NCBI GenBank assembly: GCA_030425645.1 | Contig: JAUHZK010000003.1 | Location: forward strand, 186,001-250,000 | Direction of reading: 5' to 3' | Origin: Gammaproteobacteria bacterium | GTDB taxonomy: Bacteria > Pseudomonadota > Gammaproteobacteria > JAPPPA01 | DNA: 64,000 nucleotides | In this document: piece by piece, positions 1 to 7,927 of the stretch | How the letters are laid out: each line of letters begins with the position of its first letter | Numbering within the stretch: position 1 is the first letter of the stretch | Translations under genes and position numbers: made by a program | Notes under the pieces: model-generated | What the model saw: the letters and a program-made list of their open reading frames with translations, nothing else | Told to the model about the DNA's origin: nothing | Databases searched by the model: none

Positions 1-1
1 C

Positions 2-127
2 GCTTACGAAGTAGACGTATTCTCGCCAGAAGCTTATAAGAACCGTGGCATGCCTTACGACACCCCACTAGGTGGCGCTAAGGAAGCTCTATTCGGTGAT
101 GAAGCTGAGCTAAAAGTTGCTAGCTAA
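2..127 (+). CDS. C-terminal fragment of an unrecognised protein
   Basis: The window opens inside a gene read on the plus strand. The last 41 codons end at a TAA at 125-127, giving a tail that begins AYEVDVFSPEAY and ends in ELKVAS. It is immediately followed by a strong terminator, which supports it being a real gene end. The tail is not distinctive enough for me to name a family, and the rest lies upstream of the window. Confidence 0.6.
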   Translation, partial: AYEVDVFSPEAYKNRGMPYDTPLGGAKEALFGDEAELKVAS

Positions 128-145
128 GCCTACTTAGCAAGCACT

Positions 146-185
146 AAAAAGCCCCGCATAGCTAACGCTGGCGGGGCTTTTTTTA
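146..185. terminator. Rho-independent terminator, probably bidirectional
   Basis: A GC stem GCCCCGC (151-157) pairs with GCGGGGC (171-177) around a 13-nt loop, with an A run on the left and a run of seven T on the right. It ends the plus-strand gene whose stop is at 127. The left A run would serve as a U tract for the minus-strand gene ending at 206, so it probably works in both directions. Confidence 0.9.
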
Positions 186-205
186 TGCCTGAGAAATGAA
201 CAACC

Positions 206-1345
206 TTAATGGCCAGCGGGTGCCGTTATGCCCGGTTTAAAACGAAATATTTGATAAGGCGCCTGACTCAGTTTGTGCCGCTGCGAGCGGCCAATCACGT
301 GGTGCAAGGCGCTACAGGTGAAATAAAGGTAACCCTCTGGGCCAAATGACATGCCGTCAGGCCAACGAATACTCGTGCTTTGCAATAACGTTTCCAGGCT
401 GCCGTCGCTAGCGTTAAGGCGATGAATAGCATCATTGCCAGGATCTGTGAGATAAACATTGCCGGCGTTATCGGTCGTAATACCGTCAGTTTCCGATTTC
501 GTCGCCCAAGCCTCCACCCGCTTCGCCAGCTCGGCATCGGACAAATCCCGGTTCAACAAATCAGCAACCCGGGCGCGGTACATCTTAGTTGCCGTTACCG
601 CAGCGAAATACAACCACTCGCCCTGCCTGTCCAACGCAATCGAATCAACACCAGGACGAATCGAAAATATGCCAAAGACTTCCATATGGCGACCTTGGAC
701 CACCGGCGTATAACGCTCCGCCACCACCGATACGTGATTTTCTAATACCCGATGCGCGGTTTTATTGGCGACGTCATAAATGATCAAAGCCGGCCGCTTG
801 CCCATAATGCTGGCGTCGGCAATAAAGATACTGCTGCCATCAGCACTCACCTGAAAATCATTCAAATGCGACAAACGCGGCGCAGCATCACGGCTAAATT
901 CGTACTCATGCACCACTTCGCCCGACTCAATATCGAACGCCAGCAACCTTGTCTGCCCTAAACCATGATGCGCATTGTCTAACGTCCATAAGCGACCCTG
1001 CTGGTCAATCCGTAACGACAACACGTTTTGAAAGTAGCGCTCCTCGCCTTCGCCTGTCTGAAAACTCATTGACGGCCATGCTTTAGCCTCGCCATCAACC
1101 CATTCCGCCACTTTCAAGCTAGGGCGCCCCTCGGGGTGAAAGGTGAAGAAAATTCGGCCCTTGTCGCTCACGGCAATATTGCCGGGTGGTTCAGGTAGGT
1201 TCGCCACTATTTCTAAAGCACCACTATCAAAACTCACTTGGGAAATTTCAACGGCAGGAAAGTGCTCACCGCCGCCGTAGCGATGCTTAATCAATACCGG
1301 AACGGCAACAGCGCTTATGAGTAATACCAACAGTAGCTTTTTCAT
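206..1345 (-). CDS. Major royal jelly / yellow-family beta-propeller protein
   Basis: About 379 residues. An N-terminal hydrophobic segment (MKKLLLVLLISAVAVPVLI) acts as signal peptide or anchor, so the protein should be periplasmic or exported. The body resembles the MRJP/yellow family, which shares the SMP-30/gluconolactonase propeller fold. Visible blocks include LWTLDN, LSHLNDFQVSADG, GVDSIALDRQGEWLYF, TDGITTDNAGNVYLTD and WPDGMSFGPEGYLYF. The frame is open nine codons further upstream, but AAAGGAG lies just before the ATG at 1345, so I take that start. Bacterial members have no firmly assigned reaction; some are annotated as lactonase-like. It is a single gene pointing toward the terminator at 146-185, and no partner gene indicates a substrate. 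Confidence 0.85.
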   Translation of the reverse strand: MKKLLLVLLISAVAVPVLIKHRYGGGEHFPAVEISQVSFDSGALEIVANLPEPPGNIAVSDKGRIFFTFHPEGRPSLKVAEWVDGEAKAWPSMSFQTGEGEERYFQNVLSLRIDQQGRLWTLDNAHHGLGQTRLLAFDIESGEVVHEYEFSRDAAPRLSHLNDFQVSADGSSIFIADASIMGKRPALIIYDVANKTAHRVLENHVSVVAERYTPVVQGRHMEVFGIFSIRPGVDSIALDRQGEWLYFAAVTATKMYRARVADLLNRDLSDAELAKRVEAWATKSETDGITTDNAGNVYLTDPGNDAIHRLNASDGSLETLLQSTSIRWPDGMSFGPEGYLYFTCSALHHVIGRSQRHKLSQAPYQIFRFKPGITAPAGH

Positions 1346-1511
1346 ACGGAGCTCCTTTAGACACTTTGACATTAGATGCCTGATTGATATGAGGTAAAAT
1401 TACGCCAAATCCCGCCATTTTCCTAATCAACACGCTTGCACCAAGCATAGCGAATAGAATGGCCGGCACCCGCTGCTGTGTAACCTAGGCATCGCAGTAC
1501 AGATTTATTCG

Positions 1512-1543
1512 GTGAAAGACCAAACCAGTGAAAGACCAACTGA
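1512..1543 (+). repeat. 16-bp imperfect tandem repeat over the argS start
   Basis: GTGAAAGACCAA occurs at 1512-1523 and again at 1528-1539, exactly 16 bp apart. The second copy carries the GTG used as the argS start. The first GTG is out of frame, because 16 is not a multiple of three. No good Shine-Dalgarno sequence precedes either copy. Confidence 0.7.
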
Positions 1544-3285
1544 TCGCTGCCATTGAGCAGGCTTTAGAACAACTTCAAATTCCGCAACCTGCTAAAGGTA
1601 TTGTGATTGAGCGTACCCGCGATGCGGCGCATGGCGACCTTGCCAGCAACATTGCCTTGGTCAGCGCCAAAGCCGCTGGCAAAAATCCGCGCGAACTGGC
1701 AGCCACACTGGTGGAAAAATTAGAAGGCGCTGCCGGCATTACCAAAATGGAAATTGCCGGCCCGGGGTTTATTAACTTCTTCCTCAGCAGCGACGCCGCC
1801 ACGCAGGTCATTAAAGACGCCTTGAGCCAAGGCCAAGCGTTTGGCCAGAACCAGAGCGCCAACGGCCAACGCGTACAAATTGAATACGTCTCTGCCAACC
1901 CTACCGGGCCGCTGCATGTTGGCCACGGTCGCGGTGCTGCCTATGGTGCCTCATTGGCTAATGTGCTCGCCGCCAACGGCTGGGACGTACACCGGGAATA
2001 CTATGTAAACGATGCTGGCCGGCAGATGAATATCCTCGCTGCCAGCGTCTGGTTACGTTATCTAGAAGCCTGCGGTGAAGCCATTACCTTCCCGGTCAAC
2101 GGCTATAGAGGCGAGTACATCAAAGACTACGCCGCTGAGCTAAAAAGCGAACATGCGGAACGCCTCTCTAAGCCAGCCGCTGAAGTCATGGCTGACCTGC
2201 CTGCAGACTTTAACGAAGCTGATGAAAGCGGCGACAAAGAAGCCCATATTGACGCGCTAATTGAACGCGCCCAATCCTTACTGGGTAAAGAAGACTATGA
2301 AGTGGTCTTTGCCAAAGGCTTAAACGGCATTCTCGGCGATATCCGCCAAGACCTTGCCGAGTTTGGCGTTGAATACGACGAATGGTTTTCAGAACGCAGC
2401 CTGACCGACAACGGTGACGTTAACAAAGCCATTGAGGTGCTAAAAGGCAACCAGCACATCTATGAAAAAGAAGGTGCCTTATGGTTTAAGTCAGAAGCCT
2501 TGGGCGACGAGAAAGACCGCTGTGTAGTGCGCGACAACGGTGTCGGCACCTACTTTGCCTCTGATATTGCTTACCACCAAAACAAATGCGAGCGCGGCTT
2601 TGACCGCATCGTCGACATTTGGGGCGCTGATCACCACGGTTATATTGCCCGCGTCAAAGCTGCCATGCAGGCACTTGGCCAGCCGGTAGAAAAATTAGAT
2701 GTCCGCTTGGTGCAATTTGCGGTGCTCTATCGCGGCAAAGAAAAAGTCCAGATGTCGACTCGCTCTGGTCAATTTGTGACCTTGCGTGAACTACGCGAAG
2801 AAGTCGGCAATGACGCTGCGCGCTTCTTCTATGTACTGCGCTCATCCGATCAGCACCTCGACTTCGACCTAGAATTAGCGAAGTCACAAAGCAATGATAA
2901 CCCGGTGTATTACATCCAATACGCCCACGCGCGCGTTTGCCAAATCTTTGCCAACAAAATGACTGAGCAAGGCTATCAGCACAACGCCGACAATGGTCTC
3001 GCCCAGCTAAGCTTGCTGACCGAACCACAAGAAGCGGCGGTGATTGATCGCTTGGCGGCTTACCCAGATATTGTTGCTGCCGCCGGGCGCAACTGCGCAC
3101 CACATAGCATCGCCCATTATTTGCGTGATCTCGCCGCTGACTTCCACAGCTGGTACAACGCGCACGCCTTTGTGATTGAAGAAACCGACCTACGTGACGC
3201 ACGTCTGTGCTTGGCCCTTGCGGTTAAGCAAACCATTGCCAACGGTCTCGCGCTATTAGGCGTTAACGCGCCCGAAAGAATGTAA
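1528..3285 (+). CDS. argS: Arginyl-tRNA synthetase
   Basis: Class I synthetase that attaches arginine to tRNA-Arg in the cytoplasm. At 585 residues it has the normal length. The N-terminal ArgRS-specific Add-1 domain spans about residues 1-95. The HIGH signature is HVGH at 130-133 in the context [15 protein letters not shown]. The region equivalent to KMSKS reads [18 protein letters not shown], and the C-terminal anticodon-binding domain begins near the [16 protein letters not shown] block. The start is a GTG at 1528; the family alignment fits it although the ribosome site is weak. The SPOR protein gene follows after 10 nt, the same pair as in Pseudomonas, which supports a two-gene transcript. 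Confidence 0.98.
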   Translation: MKDQLIAAIEQALEQLQIPQPAKGIVIERTRDAAHGDLASNIALVSAKAAGKNPRELAATLVEKLEGAAGITKMEIAGPGFINFFLSSDAATQVIKDALSQGQAFGQNQSANGQRVQIEYVSANPTGPLHVGHGRGAAYGASLANVLAANGWDVHREYYVNDAGRQMNILAASVWLRYLEACGEAITFPVNGYRGEYIKDYAAELKSEHAERLSKPAAEVMADLPADFNEADESGDKEAHIDALIERAQSLLGKEDYEVVFAKGLNGILGDIRQDLAEFGVEYDEWFSERSLTDNGDVNKAIEVLKGNQHIYEKEGALWFKSEALGDEKDRCVVRDNGVGTYFASDIAYHQNKCERGFDRIVDIWGADHHGYIARVKAAMQALGQPVEKLDVRLVQFAVLYRGKEKVQMSTRSGQFVTLRELREEVGNDAARFFYVLRSSDQHLDFDLELAKSQSNDNPVYYIQYAHARVCQIFANKMTEQGYQHNADNGLAQLSLLTEPQEAAVIDRLAAYPDIVAAAGRNCAPHSIAHYLRDLAADFHSWYNAHAFVIEETDLRDARLCLALAVKQTIANGLALLGVNAPERM

Positions 3286-3295
3286 GCTAAGCAAC

Positions 3296-3898
3296 ATGCC
3301 ACCACGTTCACAAACTCAAGCCAAGAAAAAGCGTAAGCCAACGCCCAAGCGCGGCGCGACAGGTCGCGCTGCCGGCACTCGTGGTGGCAAGCCCGCCAAT
3401 AGCGGCGGTGGTAACAACTTAGTCCTTGGCTTTATTGCTGGCGCTTTGGTCGGCGGTTTAGCGGTTGCTTTGTGGTATGAAAAACAAGCACCGCAGCCAG
3501 CCACAGACAATCAGCTTGAAAGCGCGCAGCCGGCGCCGAAGGCAGAAACAAAACCCGAGCCAAAAGCCCCGCAAGCTGGCGAAGAGTTTTATCAAAAGCT
3601 ACCCGAAGCCGAAGTCGAAACCTTTAGCGAACAAAAAGACGACAAACCGCTAACGCCCTATGTGTTGCAAACTGGTGCCTTCCGCAGTCGCGCTGAAGCC
3701 GATGAAATGGAAGCGCGGATTGTTTTAGAAACCGGCATGGAAGTTTGGATAGACGAACGCGTATCCAGCAGCGGCACGCTTTGGTATCGCGTGCGCCTAG
3801 GGCCGTTCGAAGGCAAGCGCGCTACTGACCGCGTCAAGCGGCAGTTATGGGAACGCGCACGGATTGAAGCTGTGCGGTATCAGCACCAGCCGGATTAG
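3296..3898 (+). CDS. SPOR-domain cell-division-type protein (FtsN-like)
   Basis: 200 residues with the FtsN-type layout. A Lys/Arg-rich cytoplasmic tail (1-35) is followed by one membrane segment (about 42-60), a Pro/Glu/Ala-rich periplasmic linker (64-115) and a C-terminal SPOR domain (about 119-195: PYVLQTGAFRSRAEADEMEA ... YRVRLGPFEGKRATDRVKRQ). SPOR domains bind denuded septal peptidoglycan, so the protein is expected at the division site. It follows argS by 10 nt, as in Pseudomonas, where hslVU comes next; hslVU is absent here. Whether it is the organism's true FtsN cannot be decided from the window. Confidence 0.9.
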   Translation: MPPRSQTQAKKKRKPTPKRGATGRAAGTRGGKPANSGGGNNLVLGFIAGALVGGLAVALWYEKQAPQPATDNQLESAQPAPKAETKPEPKAPQAGEEFYQKLPEAEVETFSEQKDDKPLTPYVLQTGAFRSRAEADEMEARIVLETGMEVWIDERVSSSGTLWYRVRLGPFEGKRATDRVKRQLWERARIEAVRYQHQPD

Positions 3899-4018
3899 CT
3901 CCCCTATTAGTGACTAAGCACTTCCAGTCACTCTGAGATCATTAGCCTTCATCAAATCTATTGGTGGTTGTTTTCGGCCCTAGGAGCTTCCATTTGCTTT
4001 CGGTGAGTGTATTGGTAA

Positions 4019-4436
4019 GGCCGAGTTACTTTTCTCTATGGCGAGAAAAGTAACCAAAAGAGCCACCGCCAACCGCGCAGCCGCTACGCGGTTCCTTGCG
4101 CTTCTCGCGGATTTTGGCGGTCGCGGGAACTCGCTAACGCTCAAACAAGCCGCTCCCTCAATCCAAAATCCACTGCGATGCTCAGCTGCGCAAAAGGGGC
4201 CTTAGGAGAAAGTCTTCACGCAATCAGCGGTGTTGGTTAGCAGCACCTTTGCCCTTCTATGCGGCCGAGCAACGGAGTCAAATCGAGATTGAGCCTGCGG
4301 CCTGTTTGAGCGCTAGCGAGTTCCGCAGGCGCTCGATTTGGCGAGTAGCACAGGGAACCGCGATAGCGGCCGCATGGTGGGATCGCCTTTCTTTTGGTTA
4401 CTTTTCTTTGGCGACGCAAAGAAAAGTCACTCGGCC
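4019..4436. repeat. 418-bp fold-back (long imperfect palindrome) element
   Basis: The 615-bp gap 3899-4514 has no credible gene. Most of it is one inverted-repeat element. The outer arms 4019-4060 and 4391-4436 are inverted copies, and each is itself a small hairpin built on ACTTTTCT/AGAAAAGT. Inside them, further blocks match in inverse order: GCCGCTAcGCGGTTCC near 4080-4095 against GGAACCGCGATAGCGGC near 4355-4371, and GGAACTCGCTAACGCTCAAAC near 4127-4147 against GTTTGAGCGCTAGCGAGTTCC near 4305-4325. The whole element can therefore fold into one hairpin with arms of about 200 nt. Similar sequences are scattered between genes in other Gammaproteobacteria and often produce spurious ORFs. It has no transposase of its own. 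Confidence 0.75.
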
Positions 4437-4514
4437 CGCATGGATAGCCCAACTGAAAGCGTACAAAACTTTCTTAAGGCCGAAACAACCACCAGCCAAA
4501 GCCCCAAACACCAG

Positions 4515-5843
4515 CTACCGCATCCTCTCAGCAAACCGCTTAAACCCAGCCGGTTTAAACAAAGTTTCCTTCATACGCACCCCAAACTCCGGCTGATCTT
4601 CTTGGTTAGTCATCCCCACCACCACGTAACGGCGTGACTGCAAATCGTAGTGCGCCTCTACCGACGGCAATACCGCCGGTACTTCGTAATAGTTCATCGC
4701 GTGTAGTTCGGCATAGCGCCAAAATTCTAGGCGCTGGTCGTAAATGTCTTGCGCCATCACCGTCCAAGAGTCTTCGTCTAGATAAAACACTCGTTTTTGG
4801 TAGATGTGACTGATGCCGTCTTTAACGTTGGCCTCTACTACCCAAACTCGGTGTTTTTCGTAACGTGTTAAGTCCGGATTAGGGTGTGCCTGTTTAACAA
4901 TGTCGTCGTACTGCACTTTGTTAGAAGACAACCTGTAGGCGTTATAAGGCACATAAATTTCTTTCTTGCCCACTAGCTTCCAGTTGTAACGATCTAAGGG
5001 GCCGTTAAACATCGCAATTTGGTCATGCGTGACCAAACCATCATGAATGGTGCCGTCGTAACCCACGTTAGCGATTTTCTTCACCCGCGTTCCCGGCGTG
5101 TAAATCCAAACATCAGTTTCTTCGATGGTTCTATCTAGCGGCACATGGACTAAAAAGGCTTCGCCAGCATCACGGCCAGTCAGACTCTTACCAATCGCTT
5201 TCACAAAACGATTATCGAGGTCATCCGCATCCACGTCTTCGTCGTGGTAATAGAATTTCAGCTGGGTCACGCTTTTGCTCATGCGGTAGTCGCCGTTGGG
5301 CTGCACCACCGCTGAGTTCGAATAAAGTTTGATGGTATTCGGCGTCACAAAACGCAGGTTGTGATTCCACATCACCTGCTGACCATGCTCCGGCATTGGA
5401 AATGGGAACCCAGCAGCACTGCCTTCAATACCATTACCGTTATTGGTGAGTTTTACTCGTTTGGCGTTTTTAGCCGTTTCTTCGTAAATATATTCCGGAT
5501 AAGAAGCCGAACGGCGCGTTTGATAAACCGGAATTTTGAAGCTATCAGGATAGGTCGTCAGTAGCGCCTTTTGGCCTTCGGTTAGGTTGGCCTCATACTC
5601 TTTGTAGTTCGCCGCCGTAATTGTGAACAACAAGGCATCATCGGCAAACGGATCAGGATGATCGCCGCCCTCCTTATAGGCAGCCGGAGGCGCTTTAATG
5701 CCGCCTTCCCAACTCGGGATGCTACCGTCGGCATTGGCGGCTTTTTCCGCTCCTAAGGGCGTCAGGTGCTCGGGCAAGTCATCGGCGGCAACTGTCGTTA
5801 CCACCAACATGCCGCCCAACAAGGCCTTTAGTAACTGGCTCAT
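4515..5843 (-). CDS. DUF1329 outer-membrane-associated protein
   Basis: 442 residues. A signal peptide (MSQLLKALLGGMLVVTTVAA) is followed by the family's typical start: LTPLGAEKAANADGSIPSWEGG. Later blocks such as NHNLRFVTPNTIKLYSNSAV, GRDAGEAFLVHVPLDRTIEE, TPGTRVKKIANVGYDG and KREVWVVEANVKDGISHIYQ (here KHRVWVVEANVKDG) are also DUF1329-like. The family has a LolA/LolB-like fold and is usually found next to RND exporters and DUF1302 proteins in lipid, sterol or aromatic-compound loci; no such partner is present here. The start at 5843 is supported by GGAGG eight bases upstream. It is a single gene, and its function is not established. Confidence 0.88.
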   Translation of the reverse strand: MSQLLKALLGGMLVVTTVAADDLPEHLTPLGAEKAANADGSIPSWEGGIKAPPAAYKEGGDHPDPFADDALLFTITAANYKEYEANLTEGQKALLTTYPDSFKIPVYQTRRSASYPEYIYEETAKNAKRVKLTNNGNGIEGSAAGFPFPMPEHGQQVMWNHNLRFVTPNTIKLYSNSAVVQPNGDYRMSKSVTQLKFYYHDEDVDADDLDNRFVKAIGKSLTGRDAGEAFLVHVPLDRTIEETDVWIYTPGTRVKKIANVGYDGTIHDGLVTHDQIAMFNGPLDRYNWKLVGKKEIYVPYNAYRLSSNKVQYDDIVKQAHPNPDLTRYEKHRVWVVEANVKDGISHIYQKRVFYLDEDSWTVMAQDIYDQRLEFWRYAELHAMNYYEVPAVLPSVEAHYDLQSRRYVVVGMTNQEDQPEFGVRMKETLFKPAGFKRFAERMR

Positions 5844-5911
5844 CTGGAGCCTCCCTCTCTAACGCATAATTAACAAGTGAGACCACGCTTCTATCACGCG
5901 GTTCCAAAAGA

Positions 5912-6334
5912 CTAGTCTAGCAACTCGGCGGCTAACGCCTGCACCCGTTGTTTAACATCATCTCTAACAGCGCGAAACTGGGCCATGATTTCTTCTTCTG
6001 AACCCGTTGCCTTAGCCGGGTCTGGCAACGGCCAGTGAATTCGGGTTTTGCCAGGCGGCAGCACCGGGCAATGTTCGTCAGCATGCCCACAAACGGTTAC
6101 AAAATAGTCGGTTTGCGCCATCATTTCGTCAGTGAGCACGGTAGATTCTTGCGCCGAAATATCCAGCCCATCCTCAGCCATAATGGCAATTGCCCGCGGG
6201 TTTTTACCATGTGCCTCAATACCAGCAGACAACACTGCCCAGCCTTCACCAAAAGCAGCTTTGGCATAGCCCTCACACATTTGACTGCGGCAAGAGTTGC
6301 CAGTGCATAGAAATAAAACAGTTTTACCAGACAT
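5912..6334 (-). CDS. arsC: Arsenate reductase, low-molecular-weight phosphatase type
   Basis: 140 residues with the thioredoxin-coupled ArsC fold. The P-loop CTGNSCRS has the nucleophilic Cys10, Cys15 and Arg16. Cys82 and Cys89 in VCGHADEHCP form the relay pair that passes the disulfide to the surface. The DP pair after LPDPAKATG matches the acid loop of the LMW-phosphatase fold. The enzyme reduces arsenate to arsenite in the cytoplasm, with thioredoxin as electron donor (trxA is at 55983). No arsR, arsB or acr3 gene lies nearby, so export must be encoded elsewhere. The ribosome site is weak. Confidence 0.92.
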   Translation of the reverse strand: MSGKTVLFLCTGNSCRSQMCEGYAKAAFGEGWAVLSAGIEAHGKNPRAIAIMAEDGLDISAQESTVLTDEMMAQTDYFVTVCGHADEHCPVLPPGKTRIHWPLPDPAKATGSEEEIMAQFRAVRDDVKQRVQALAAELLD

Positions 6335-6447
6335 CAGCTTTAAGATTCTTACTAAGGAAGGGCCGACAGTTTAGTGCAAGCAATAACGTTCGTCATAGAG
6401 TCTTGATCTGCTAGCGTTGCCATAGCCGTTTACTGGTCTAGTTGACG

Positions 6448-6660
6448 TCATAAATCACCTAGCGTTAACAGCAAATGCACGTGGCTGGTCATCAACACAT
6501 AAGCATGCATATCAACGCCACATTTGCGGCTGTACTCTTTCAGCTTATCAAGATAAACCTTGTAGTCCTGGTCTCGTAAAAAACAAACCTGGCGGTCATT
6601 TCCCCGCCGAATAAGACATTGAGGGATACCCGGAAAATTGGAGCGAGACAGGCACGGCAT
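6448..6660 (-). pseudogene. Truncated REP-associated tyrosine transposase (RAYT)
   Basis: Only about 70 N-terminal codons of a Y1/IS200-like transposase remain. The visible RAYT signatures are SRSNFPGIPQCLIRRGNDRQ, the DYKVYLDKLKEY helix, and HAYVLMTSHVHLLLT with the metal-binding His-x-His. The frame then stops at a TGA, before the catalytic tyrosine helix found in full-length members, so it should be inactive. The family mobilises or disperses short REP hairpins. Repeat units of TTTACTCTGACCC flank it just upstream (6715-6759), which fits a decayed RAYT locus. Confidence 0.88.
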
Positions 6661-6714
6661 AGCAAAACCTTTAGAAAAACGATTTGCTACGGCAAGTCAG
6701 GGAGTCCACAAAAT

Positions 6715-6759
6715 CAATTTACTCTGACCCCAATGGTTCTACTCTGACCCCAATGGTTC
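6715..6759 (+). repeat. TTTACTCTGACCC repeat, two tandem 20-bp units
   Basis: The unit TACTCTGACCCCAATGGTTC occurs twice head to tail at 6720-6739 and 6740-6759, preceded by CAATT. The first 16 bases (6715-6730, CAATTTACTCTGACCC) are an exact inverted copy of 7810-7825. A related pair of CCCCTTTGGTTA sequences follows at 6771 and 6791. Confidence 0.85.
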
Positions 6760-6841
6760 AGTTCAACATGCCCCTTTGGTTATGGTTAGACCCCTTTGGT
6801 TACTTTTGGTTGCTTCGCTCCTTTGATTTCCAGTAATCCCA

Positions 6842-7297
6842 TTAATTTGTCGCAGCGGCGGCGGGTTGTCCCTGTGCATCTAGTTCAATAACCCGTCCGT
6901 TAAATTGGCCATTCTTAATGTTTACCTGCGACCAAAAAAATTTGTTCTTATCTACCGAGGTCATGCCGACGAACCAAACTTCACAACCACCGGAGCTCCT
7001 CTCTGACTCATTCAAGATACGCTTCACAAGATCATTCGACAGCAAGTACCTTCTAGTCGCCGAGTGAGCTTTACTGGAATCTAGCTCGCTAAGCACACCC
7101 GGAGGAGCTAAATAATTAACAATAATTTGATCCTCAAACAGCTCGACGTTTTGGATACAAAAACTATCCACTAAAAATCTGCATTCCGACACATAACGCG
7201 TTCTTAAATCAGAAGATAACTCCTTGCAACTAGCAACCGTATCCTCACAACCCAAAAGCGCAAAACAACTAGCTAGCAGAAAAACAAGTCCACGCAA
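6842..7297 (-). CDS. Small orphan lipoprotein
   Basis: 151 residues of no family I recognise. The N terminus MRGLVFLLASCFALLGC is a lipoprotein signal with lipobox ALLGC (Cys17), so the mature protein of about 135 residues should be lipid-anchored. It has five further cysteines (for example in VASCKEL, SECRFL, SFCIQN, GGCEVW), suggesting disulfides. The start is a TTG with AGGGGG upstream; no better ATG is available. The gene lies inside the segment bracketed by inverted TTTACTCTGACCC repeats and looks acquired. Confidence 0.6.
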   Translation of the reverse strand: MRGLVFLLASCFALLGCEDTVASCKELSSDLRTRYVSECRFLVDSFCIQNVELFEDQIIVNYLAPPGVLSELDSSKAHSATRRYLLSNDLVKRILNESERSSGGCEVWFVGMTSVDKNKFFWSQVNIKNGQFNGRVIELDAQGQPAAAATN

Positions 7298-7354
7298 AAC
7301 TTCGCCCCCTAAAATAGTGCCAATCTACAAAGCTTTCTCCTGAGTCGGTAAAAC

Positions 7355-7380
7355 CAATCTACTCTCACCCCGATGGTTCT
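7355..7380 (+). repeat. Diverged copy of the TTTACTCTGACCC repeat
   Basis: CTACTCTCACCCCGATGGTTCT at about 7359-7380 matches the 6720-6759 units with two or three changes and the same orientation. It lies between the orphan lipoprotein and the three-helix membrane protein, so each small gene has its own repeat copy. Confidence 0.7.
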
Positions 7381-7384
7381 TAGC

Positions 7385-7675
7385 CTATATCTGGCTTTTA
7401 TACACAATATAAAATGCAGCAATGACCAGCAGAACCTCAATCCCGGAAATATAGCAATACCATTTAAACCGAGTAGTTTTAAAATAGAAAAATGCGGCTA
7501 ATGAAGTGCATAGCGACAAGGGTGCACCCATCACAAACAATCTAACCACCAATTGCCCACTGTCTCGGTTCAGCTGGATTACCCCAAGCACTTCTCTTAA
7601 CAAAAAAACTCCAGCAACCGATAACACAGAGAAAAAAACGATATCTGCGAGAAACTTCCCGTCAAAGCGCATCAT
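7385..7675 (-). CDS. Small three-helix membrane protein, unknown
   Basis: 96 residues with three predicted membrane segments, at about 9-28 (LADIVFFSVLSVAGVFLL), 44-65 (RLFVMGAPLSLCTSLAAFFYF) and 73-92 (YISGIEVLLVIAAFYIVY). No family is recognised. The start offers two adjacent ATG codons and only a weak ribosome site. It is an orphan cargo gene in the repeat-bracketed patch, next to the orphan lipoprotein and on the same strand. Base composition looks more AT-rich by eye than the neighbouring core genes, as expected for acquired DNA. Confidence 0.5.
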   Translation of the reverse strand: MMRFDGKFLADIVFFSVLSVAGVFLLREVLGVIQLNRDSGQLVVRLFVMGAPLSLCTSLAAFFYFKTTRFKWYCYISGIEVLLVIAAFYIVYKSQI

Positions 7676-7758
7676 TGCTCAATGCCCATATATTCAAAAT
7701 ATGTTTTCATCTACTGCACGCCATAGAGCCTCAGAAAAGTATTCATTCGTACTAGAGA

Positions 7759-7825
7759 ATCATAAGGGTCAATCATAAGAATCATAAGGGTCAGAGTAAA
7801 TAATCATAAGGGTCAGAGTAAATTG
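7759..7825 (-). repeat. Inverted array of TTTACTCTGACCC units
   Basis: Two 22-bp units, ATCATAAGGGTCAGAGTAAA plus two bases, sit at 7781-7802 and 7803-7824, with shorter broken copies at 7759-7770 and 7772-7779. They are inverted relative to the copies at 6715-6759. Bases 7810-7825 are an exact inverted match of 6715-6730. Confidence 0.85.
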
Positions 7826-7927
7826 ACCCAAGTCGCGCCCATCTATAAACCTTTCTTCTGTGTTGGTAATACACTTTGCCGTTCCTAGTCTGCTCTCAAG
7901 GAAAACGCAAACAGTGTTCGGCAACGG

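Noticed and set aside
2654-3202. Minus-strand 182-codon frame inside argS
   Set aside because: It is fully antisense to the conserved catalytic and anticodon-binding regions of argS and shows no recognisable protein features.
4249-4596. Frames of 71-115 codons in the 3899-4514 gap
   Set aside because: They lie within the inverted arms of the fold-back element, overlap the DUF1329 gene end, and lack ribosome sites. Such elements commonly give spurious ORFs.
6715-7830. Integron-type gene cassettes with attC sites
   Set aside because: The repeats lack the attC core (GTTRRRY) and imperfect palindromic structure, and no integrase gene is present; they match RAYT-associated repeats better.
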